This document shows positions 54,942 through 64,000 of a stretch of 64,000 bases of DNA, in pieces. The notes under the pieces were generated by a model. The model was not told where the DNA came from. It saw nothing but the letters and a program-made list of their open reading frames with translations, and did no database searches. Numbering within the stretch: position 1 is the first letter of the stretch; each line of letters begins with the position of its first letter. Source of the stretch: Isoetes taiwanensis (Eukaryota; Streptophyta; Lycopodiopsida; Isoetales; Isoetaceae); assembly GCA_021234155.1 (NCBI GenBank), contig JAJEKV010000182.1:600383-664382 (forward strand). The letters run 5' to 3'. The translations under genes were made by a program, and so were the position numbers.

Positions 54942-57900
54942 TATATTGCCACCATATCAATCTTTACTTGATTTTTAATGACCTTTGAGAATTTCAAAAC
55001 CAATGAGCTTCCCTATATGTTGTAGTGATTGTTCAAATATTAGAGAATTTGACAGTTTCTGCAACAATCCAGAACTGCATTCTTGGGTTTTCCTAGCATA
55101 AACAGGCCTAAATTTTGCTAGAATTGGAAGTATTTGTCTATTTATGATAGAACACATTGATTTGTATGTTTTCAGTTTTGACTGCTATCATCTAACATCC
55201 GTGGAAGCCGACAAACCCTATTTTGTTCAAAAATGCTGCTTGCAGTTTATGAATTATTTCTCTCTTCTTATTACAAGTTTTGGCTTAGTTCTTGTGGCCA
55301 TGGTTTCTTAACTATATGAAGTACAATCTTATGTTTTTTTGGAGTGTTCATAAGTTATATCAACTTCAAAATCTAAAAGAGAATTTCTTATACAGAATTT
55401 AGGACAAAATTTTATGTTAAAATGCTCCAAAATCAGCACCTGTAAGTATCACGAGGGTAACAAATATTGCATTCTTCTTATATCTACATAGAAAATTACT
55501 CTATCAACTTGCCTATAGTGTAATTAGGGTTTAACCATGCAATTAACTAGATTTAAAAATGATGTACAGCCATAGGATTAACACATTAGAGGTTAAAGAT
55601 TTGAGTTAATTCCAAAATTATAGGCTAAAAATTCATCACTTACTAGCTAGTGATGTTTATTGATGAATGAAAGCGAAGATCGTGAAGTTTAAGTATAAGA
55701 ATAAAAAATTAAATCGTATTACCTTTGATGCATCTTTCTCAGCTTTGTAGAGAACATGCTATATTTCTCCAAATAAGCCTTTCAAATGGTTCAAAATATG
55801 ACAAGGGACATATGTATAAGTCCCTTATATAGGTTGTGTGGCTTTTTTGCAAAAAGATACAGAGAAACATGGTTATTTTTTACTAGTATAAAACTGGTAT
55901 ATCCATTGCCGCTACAAATCATTAGAGTTTTAGTAGGATAATGTTGCAAGTAGGTCATCTTTCATGTACACTATGTTTTTCATGAATGCGAGTCTTCCTT
56001 TGCAATATAACTCTCTATTTTCATATTGAAATAACGTATTATTTGAAAGATACGAATATAGTTAAGCATGAACCATTTATGGTCCATAACTAGACCAATT
56101 GTATAGAGCATATATCTCTCACTAGTCTTATCCATTTTGTCCCCATAATGATACCATGGTTTATTACCTTTAATAACATAATTTTTGAAATGTGTGAGTG
56201 GAAGTCCATGTAGATTCAATTGGCGAATAAGTACCCCATAAATTCACAGTTATTTGTGCTTAAACATTGCCCTCAAATTATGCAAGCTCGTCTAACCAAT
56301 TAATTTTATCCTATAGAGAATTGTATGCATAAACTATATTCTAAAGTTGAGATCAAAATTGATTAAGATGTTGTCTCTATTAATTTTTAAACTTTCAGTC
56401 CTATGGACCTGCAAGTGGAACTGCACATAGTAAAGTAACTTGACTTTTTATAGTCATAGACTTCCATATTTTTCTTTGATTTTTTTTGCATTGATTTAAT
56501 GACATGGGATATTTTGAGAATGCGATTTTTCAAAGTCACATCTCGAGGCATAAATCTAGAATAAACATAGAAGACATATTTGAATTTAATGTTATAAAGT
56601 TTAATCCAAATCTCAAGGTTATGATCAACAAATATTTTCATTATTAAAGTAAATCAGAAGCTAATCATATCCCAAAATTCAACTTGAGGTCAATTAACAT
56701 AAGAAAGTTATTGATTTTAAATGGACCTATGGACCAATAATGGGCTCAGGTACAGAAACCTTACTTGATTTCTTGTGACCATGTCTTTTGCATTTTTAAT
56801 GAGCTTGCTTTTGCATTGGCTTCATATCATTTTGAACTTTCATACTATGATTTTTTAGAGGACATCATAGAGGAAGTTTTGCTCTATATGGGGAAATATT
56901 AATCATTATTACAAGTTACCTAAAATTGAGATCAAAAGTGAAAGTCCAAACATCAAATCCAAGGCCAACCAACATTTTTATGGGATGGGGGAACTTGTCA
57001 ATTGCTTATATATTAAATATTAGCTCAAAATGCATTTCCCTGTGAAAGCTGTTGTATTTAAACTACAACTGCCTTTTGGGAACCATAATTGGTTCTGAGG
57101 AGGCAGAAAGCAGTTTTGACCCTGTCATATTTGAATGGCCCTCAAGTTCAGGCTTTTGAGTTCAGCACTAAATTAAAACAGTAAGAATGTAGATAGAGAC
57201 ACTATTGAATGGCTCGTGTTGCTGCTGCAAGAAAGCCAACTCTGTTTCCATATTTGGGATCTCACCTACAAGAATAAACCCTAAAATTAGTTCATTAACA
57301 AATTGGGCTAAAAACACTTCTACTAAACCGGTTACCTTGCATATCTTCTATCAACGCCTCATGAGGTTTCTGCCCCTGTAGTGTAGCCAACTACAGGTGC
57401 AGATTTAGAAAGAGGGGGAAAGTGTTGCAAGCTTGTACTCATATTAACAAGAGAAGGGTCAAAAGCAAGAGGATTGAGGAGAGAATTATTGGGTAAATTA
57501 GGAAGCGGCAAAGGAGAATTCATACCATGCGCAGAAGAAGAAGAAGCAGAAGCACCACCTACCACTTTCTTCGTTATTGCAGTTGTCTGGCGGCGTCTTT
57601 CACTTCACAAGCATCTTATACATGATTCATAAATCATTGTAGGACATTGTAATGGAAGCTTCCCTCAATCTGTAGTGACATTGGGCTAGAAACAAGGGAT
57701 CGACAAGAATACTATCTAAAATTTTGGCTATAAATGAAGAAAAACATGGCTCCAAATCTTCTTTGGCAAGCACTAAGTCTATATGCAGAACGATTCAACA
57801 TGGCATAGAAACACACAACACGGTCTAACTGGAATTAGCAAGTTCCTTAGAACTACATACCACCATTTCTTGAAGACCCATCACCATAGCTCGTCGCTCA

Positions 57901-58939
57901 TATCCGCCTTGCGGTGTCATTGCCACTGTGGCAGATGCAAGAGACCATAATAATTTTCTTTGTATCGATGCCTTATTAAATTTTTACGTGGATGACAACA
58001 TGTCCAAAAGCCTCATTGCAACCTGGTATTTTTCTTAAAACGTTCTTTGTTGAATTATACAGTGCCTTTTGATGTCCTAATCATGTCTCCATGCATGGTC
58101 TTTGTTGAGATATCTCATTCTCCTTCTCTAGACTTGATGACAAATAAATTTGTCATAATGCTTTATCATGGTGGAGACCTTCCATGCCGTTTTGATGAAG
58201 CAAGGTGCGCCCAGACCTACAAACATGATTTTGGAGGAGTTGGGTAGCTCCTTGCCCTAAATCATTGTATAATTGGATATTTCCTTTATTTTTCTTCGTG
58301 GGTAGTTCGCATGTGTGCGGCTATCCACTATCCACCATTGTAGAGAATCTGCTGAGATGAATGAGAAGCCTATCTATCGGGAGGTTTTTGTCGTTTTCAT
58401 GGGAGCCCCATTCTAGCCTAGAATATAATATTATATGTGTTTACTTTCAACATACATTGAAATAGTTTACAAATATAATGTACAGATCTTCTCAGATTTC
58501 AGTTTGATACTTTACTCATTTACTTTACTACTTTGACACATGTTATAGGTATCATGCCTTCCAGTTCTGGCCTAGGTAATGCCAGGAGGATATGTGTTGT
58601 GTAGTCTTTACCTTGAATGAACACAGATTTGTAAAATGGTTTTTACTTTTAATCTGTTAATAGTCCATGAAAGCCAATCGGCATGTAGGACCTAATAAAG
58701 AAGCGCATCAGACGTATTATTGTCTAGATTAAAAAACCTCCACACCAAAGGTTTTCGAGGGAAAACCTGTAGCAGTAATAAGAATACTGAGAAACTATAC
58801 AAATATAGATCATGAAATATATACATATTACGTAAGTGTTCGAGGATATAGCTGAACTCACATATCCCATGACCTCTTGAAGATATGATCCCAGCAACCA
58901 TGTTAAAGCTGTATTACATGTAGCGGCTGGTCAGGCTTG
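54942..58939. other. Long AT-rich spacer
   Basis: About 4 kb without a supported gene. The minus frame 57565-57359 (SSSSAHGMNSPLPLPNLPNN then SLLNPLAFDP) has Ser/Pro/Asn-rich transcription-factor-like low complexity and might be an exon remnant, but no domain or splice partner can be shown. The other ORFs (56219-55980, 56641-56387, 58047-58247, 58901-58692) are short and AT-driven. No tandem repeat or foldback was noticed. Confidence 0.45.
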
Positions 58940-59640
58940 ACCAACTCAGCATAGCATGTTCGAATTTGATCATACGTCGGACAGCTTTGAAGAGTGTGAC
59001 ATTCACCTTAATGGCAAAGTCTGTCTTGGCATGGCTTCCAAATCCATTTGTGATGGACATGCAGATAGCATTGCAAGCCCCATCATGTGGAGTTTATGTG
59101 GTGCTGGTAATGTTTTATCTTGATCTGTTCAAGGGTGCTGACATCCCAAAGCTTGCTGAGAAAGCAAGCATCAATTGGCGATCCACTTCTGTTTGCACCT
59201 GTATGCAACTTTGCTCCTGCACATTCCATCTGGCTAGCCATTGAGCTCTCTTATCCTCCAGTAAGCCTTGAGGCATTGTGGTCCCATTTCCACAGTGTAT
59301 GCCATGATGGAAAGACGAGCATCGTCCATATTGGCCACCTTAAAAAAGTAGACAATGCGACGATAAAGGGCTTCTCTATGAAGAGGCAAGAAAGCTGTCT
59401 CATGCAGCAGGATTTGATACGAGACCATGGATTTCACTCCTAGTGCCATGCTAAGACGGCTTCCTACACCTGTTCCAAATCGTTCCAGGTAGCAAGGGAC
59501 ACCACCGAGCCTTAGACTTAGAACCCCTATAGAAGAACGGCTCCACCAAGACCCCAAATAGGTGCGTCTGATGGGCGCTATCATATAACTCTGCTCTATA
59601 ACTATTGTTTTGCATTGCATATAGTGCAATACAACATCCT
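58940..59640 (-). mobile_element. LINE fragment (ORF2 C-terminal region)
   Basis: The minus frame 59629-59234 reads through LGVKSMVSYQILLHETAFLP and LHREALYRRIVYFFKVANMD, which parallels LGVKSQTPYPMMLTESGFMP and LEGEAILRCIRYLHKVR in LINE A; upstream YAMQCKTIVI parallels the YALQSMCRQ block. The sequence below 59234 continues in shifted frames. No tail or ORF1 is present. The 3' end is not preserved. Confidence 0.75.
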
Positions 59641-61470
59641 ATTAGACATTAGACATAGGATCCATATTGTTTATCTTACATTGACTTGATTTTGGAAGGC
59701 TCTAACTCGAGACATTTTTATTAGACTAACGTATTGCACTAAACTAAAACCTAATTGGCAAATTGATTCCTACATCCTAATATGTGGAAAAAGGACAACC
59801 TCAACCTATCCATGAATAACAAGTTCGAGGATTGACCTCTATTCAAATCACTTCAATTGTAAACGTGGAATATAGCATGCAATTTGCTTGATTAGAAACA
59901 TAATGTTTCACGCATTATTTTTATGCGTTTTTGGGCCTTTTCCCTCACGCCGACGCTAATGCTTTTTTCGGTAGATGTAACGCCATTTTTTGGAATTCTG
60001 GTCATAAAAGTGTTTTGGAAGCAGAAGAACGATTGTTTTGATGCTGGCAATGAAGATCAATGATGGGGCTCCTCTGCCTTTCATTATTAGGCAAATAATG
60101 GAGTTCAAACTTGAGACAAATCTGTGCCTAAAGCAAATTCTTAATGGTGTTAGCCATCAGAATAGCAATAAGAATAGAGGTCGGCCTGATAATACATTGG
60201 TTTTTATTTCTTCAATGAACGGTACAAAGTTTTGCTTATTTCATTTCCCAGTTTTAAGTTTAGGTATTTGAGCTTGAAGAAGAATGGCAGATTTGGGTCT
60301 AAAAGACACTAGAAAATCATATTTAAGTTGCTTACTTGCAGGTGTTGTAGTCCAGATAGCAAGATAGCAAAGTGCTGGAGCTTTGATGGCCTGGAGCTTA
60401 AGGTACACTAGTTTCTGTAACTAGTATCCTCCATCTTTGAAAGAACATCAAAACCAAAAGAAACATGGATTCTTGCCCTTATATTTTAGTCTTATATACA
60501 CAATCAACTCTAGTGTTTGCTCCAAATCTTGCCGAATTACAGCTAGATTTCTGCCAAACTAGTATTCTAGCTATTTAGAATATTCAAAACAGTTCTTTAG
60601 GCCGGATCCATTTCTGACCGAGGAAAAGAAAGGTTCTTTAAGTAGTTTAACAAACCAGATTTCTGCAGAAATACCATGGCAGAGAGATATTTTGAGCCCT
60701 AGCTTTATGTGTGCACATTTGCTTCTAATTACAGGTCAAGATTTTGAAGGGTTTTTGCAGATAGTTTTCCACGTTTTATTTGAAAATTTCATTAAAAATA
60801 TGTGTTCTAACTTCACCTCGCATTCGGTTTTGCATTTTCCAGTTTCGAAATGCTTGCTTCAGCTTGAAGATGAAGATGCAAGTTGTCGATTTTTTTGTTT
60901 GCTTATTTTGCAGGTCATTCAAAAGGCATATAGTTGGATTTTTGTAGGTCATTCACTCACTTTGTTTTAGGATTGGGGCATTGTTCACGTCATTCTTGGG
61001 TCTGACTCATTGACACTGACTTTTACTACTTTCTTGGCCTTGCCAATTCAAAACTAGAGCACGTATAAGATATGGCATGAAGCAAGAAACTGAATTTTTA
61101 GAATGTATGTATCGTCTTCTTGCGCATCTGCAGCTCTGGCACTGAGTTGTTTGCTCATTGGCACAATAATTAGACTTAACATATTGGAATTCGAATCCTT
61201 GCTTTGGTTATTTTCTGAATTCACTATGTTGGTTGCATTTAGAAACAAGCAACTGATATTTCATAGTTCCTTTCCCGCATCTTCAATTTTGGGGAATCTA
61301 GGTGCCATGTAGGAGGGGGAAAAGTTGCATTGAAATCTCCCTCATCTATAATGATGATCATGCACAAGAGATGATAGGCACTTCAATATGTAGATATTGG
61401 TGAGTTTTCACATGCTTCCCGCTTGATGTTTTCCCTATCTCATTTTATTTTCATTGGAAGGACATTTTTA
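59641..61470. other. Spacer
   Basis: No gene or repeat is supported. Plus ORFs at 60038-60271 and 60692-60970 are AT-rich and unrecognised. Confidence 0.5.
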
Positions 61471-61490
61471 GAATAGAATAGAATAGAATA
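61471..61490 (-). repeat. (GAATA)n tail of LINE D
   Basis: Four GAATA units next to TGATTTTATCGTCCACGGAG, the 3' end of LINE D. On the LINE sense strand this is a (TATTC)n tail. Confidence 0.85.
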
Positions 61491-64000
61491 TGATTTTATC
61501 GTCCACGGAGACCAACTGGCCTATGGGACCCAAGTACAAAGAGAGAGCAGCAGGCGTATTACTACCGGGATTAACCCCCTCCCGAAAAACCTTAGTAGCA
61601 ATAAGGATCTTGACATCTTGCCGCAGTTATATAAATAATTAATGTCGGACGGGGGCATAAGCGAGTCCGCGTATCCATTACCTCCAGGTCTGATCCCAAC
61701 AAGCCTACTCTGGCCGTGCTTTCGGTAGCTCATCACGAGGGGCGATGGGGCACAACTAGCAAAGCATCCGAGAGCCGGGATATGCAAATGCATTGGACGG
61801 AGGCACGGGGCGTGACTTTCATCCTCAATGGCCTGTTGGCGGCGAAGCCGGACTCTTTGTCCTCCGCAGCGGCTCGAATCCATCTCCACTGTCTCCAGCG
61901 GAGGTGGTGTGCACTGTCTTGAATGGAAGCAATCACCTAGCGGCTTTTTCATGGGTAGATGGGTGCGCGGGTAGTGGTGTGGGCCCCTCGTGAGCATGGG
62001 ATTAACTGGCTTTACGTCGATAATTAGCCACCTTGACATGTAGCCGGGGGCCTCTTGCATCCCAAAGCTTGGCCATGAAGCAAGCATCAAAATCTTTGCT
62101 TCAAAGGCGTAGCGTTCCTTCGATGTATGCACTGGTCCACATCACGTTGCTGCACATTCCATCGCGAGAACCCTTGGGCTTGCTTGTCTTTCCAGCCCGG
62201 GCTTTGAGTCGGCTGCGGGCCCATCGCCCTTTGCCAAAGCAAGGTTGGGCAGCAGGCTTCATCCATAGCCACCACCTTACGGAAGTAAATAATGTGGCGT
62301 TCAGTAGCGAGCCCTCGTAATGGAAGGAAGCCTTTGCCTCTGGAGCAAGATCTGATATGGGGCCCGTGGATTTCACTCCCGGTGCACGGGCCAAAAGGCC
62401 TACGTACTGCTCTAGATCATTCCAAGTGGTGAGGGATATCAGCGGCCCCACATACGCCCCATAGAGGAGGACCCGGTTCAACCAAGGCCACGAACAAGTG
62501 TGCTGGTGACCCCATGCATCTGGCTACGCCTTGTGGTTGTTGTTTTGCATTGCATCTGAGGGCTTTCGGCTGCGGTGACCAATAACGATGGATGCATCGG
62601 TGTGTGGTAGTAGAAAACTCAATGCCCAAATACTTATAAGGCCCAGCCACCTCCACTACATGCCCACGGTAAGTGAATGAGGGAAGGCGTGGGTCTTTGG
62701 GATGATGGGACCAGCGGCACTCTCGTCTTAACCAAGTTAACTCTCATGCCCGGTGAATTGGTAGAAAGTGTCCAAAGCATCGGTGGCATTGCATGTCCTG
62801 CAGGGGTATATGCGGCGAGGTCAACATCATCGGCATATATGAGTTGCTTGGGATTATGTGGTGCATCAGCGAGTGCCTCCCGTGCTTTCGGTAGCCATTC
62901 TTCTAGGCTGGTCAATGTACAAGCCTTGGCGTGGGGGATGAGGGCATGACAGCACCCCAATGCTACTAACAACGGGCTCCCAGAGCGGTGTGAGGAGCGG
63001 CTGGAGCAAGCCTCATTATGAATGCGTATATAGCATTACGCAAATCGGCGGGGGTCCTCGGTGTCTCAATCGTCCCACAACTTATCAGAAGTCTTGTGTC
63101 AAAAGCCGCTGCGAAATCCACAAAGCAACGATGCAGGGTTACGTTGATTAGGCTATCCTCTATGAGTGTTCGCCCGAGTGAAGATATGATCAATAGTAGA
63201 ATGCGGTGAGGCTTTGCACTGCGTGAGAGCGCTTCTCCACCCTCGCCCAAAGTGTCGATTAAGCTACTCAAAAATCGACAACAACTTGGCAAAGGCGAGG
63301 CCCGACCATAATGAATAGTGCGTTGGTTGGGCTGTGGGGGTCCCCTGCTTTGTATATGGGCACAACTCTTGGTAGTCGGTCGCGGGGGAAACCTTCTTGC
63401 AATGCCACGTTGAAGAGTCTTTGTGAGCAGGCACCATTGGGGGGCCGACCCACTTGAAAGCTCTGCACGCATACCATCCAAATCTGGCGCCTTCGGATTA
63501 GCGGCGTCGCGGAGCCATTATGACATCCTTCCGGTAATGACCCGGTGCTAGGCACATGCGTGGAGATGCTATTTGCCCGGCTTCCCATTGGGTCATCACA
63601 CTGCTGCAAAGTATCTCACCCATTGTTGGTTGGTAATATTTCACGTAAAGGGTACATGCAAGCTTACTCAAGACCTTTCTCGGAAGGCCCTAGTGTGGCG
63701 GTCTAGTAGACCAAACATCACGTTCTTTGGTGCTCGCCAAGGTACACAGCTTTCTTGGTCTTGAGGAAGGGCGCGGTTGTGTGGGGCCGGCCCGAGGCGA
63801 ATGGTGGGGTCCGGCACTTGGCGAACCATCGTTTCAGTTTCGACATTAGTCATCGAACCCGGTGATTGCGGGGAAGGTGGTTTGCAGCCCACGTGGATGT
63901 CGAGCGGCCTCTCCCAAAGCATCGTCCCCACCCTCGAGAAGGAGTTGGTTCAGGTAGGCGTCTGGCTGTTGAAGTGTGGGAGCTGCGGCCTCCGGCAGCT
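61491..64000 (-). mobile_element. LINE D: GC-rich LINE, 5' part beyond the window
   Basis: Minus-strand ORF2 in several shifted frames. RT motifs: RRLFNVALQEGFPRDRLP and VVPIYKAGDPHSP (frame 63609-63268), HRCFVDFAAAFDT (frame 63481-62966), TSLEEWLPKAREALADAP and LIYADDVDLAAY (frame 62972-62634; YADD near 62825-62840), then APGVKSTGPISDLAPEAKAS (62481-62101). The 3' end CCATAGGCCAGTTGG then CTCCGTGGACGATAAAATCA matches the fragment at 12042. The copy is clearly more GC-rich than LINE A-C and carries many frame shifts. It continues past the window end. Confidence 0.85.

Noticed and set aside
57359-57565. Ser/Pro/Asn-rich minus ORF as a transcription-factor exon
   Set aside because: Low complexity only; no DNA-binding domain or splice partners could be shown.

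Overview
This window is a stretch of plant nuclear DNA. Two complete multi-exon plant genes can be read, with canonical GT..AG introns and family-specific exon structures: a SERK-type leucine-rich-repeat receptor kinase (+ strand, 12653-17067, 11 exons, 614 residues) and an ERD2/KDEL-receptor gene (- strand, 51265-47499, 6 exons, 215 residues). Everything else is intergenic DNA dominated by transposable elements, foldback elements, tandem repeats and decayed gene copies. The repeat load, the polyphenol-oxidase relic and the non-LTR elements would suit a large-genome land plant such as a fern, lycophyte or bryophyte. That placement is inference; no lineage marker proves it.

Layout. 1-10330: a degenerate Ty3/gypsy LTR retrotransposon on the - strand (integrase, reverse transcriptase, protease and gag fragments from 60 to 2803; an initiator-Met-tRNA primer binding site at 8959-8970; LTR sequence beyond it). 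About 6 kb of unusual leader separates the primer site from gag and holds palindrome-bearing tandem repeats and a mosaic duplication. 10330-12650: AT-rich spacer, a foldback element and a LINE 3' end. 12653-17067: the SERK gene, with a second copy of the foldback family in intron 3. 17300-17718: another foldback. 17843-18600: a polyphenol-oxidase pseudogene (-). 19732-20360: a foldback of about 630 bp.

20372-30850: the most striking block. Three LINE-type retrotransposons (- strand) are stacked head to tail. Each ends in an (AG)n/(CT)n microsatellite instead of poly(A), and each junction is that microsatellite. The first and third copies have ORF1 (RRM-like) and ORF2 (AP-endonuclease, reverse transcriptase, C-terminal Cys/His finger). 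A 257-bp terminal-inverted-repeat element sits inside the middle copy. 31343-32285: GGGA repeats and a minisatellite of about 20 bp. 32750-34327: an intronless, broken RPA1 copy. 37500-42780: an unrecognised, partly broken coding block (-) interleaved with hairpin repeats of palindromic core CACCGT..ACGGTG, including six copies at an exact 57-bp period.

43280-47023: a gypsy gag fragment, a possible tRNA-derived SINE, and a non-autonomous hAT-like element with 16-bp inverted repeats and a perfect 8-bp target duplication. 47499-51265: the ERD2 gene, with a TGACGTGG unfolded-protein-response-like site upstream. 53186-54941: a transposon-like cysteine-rich protein. 58940-59640 and 61471-64000: two more LINE remnants, the second GC-rich with a (GAATA)n tail.

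The two host genes act in the plasma membrane (SERK co-receptor kinase) and in Golgi-to-ER retrieval (ERD2); nothing suggests they work together.
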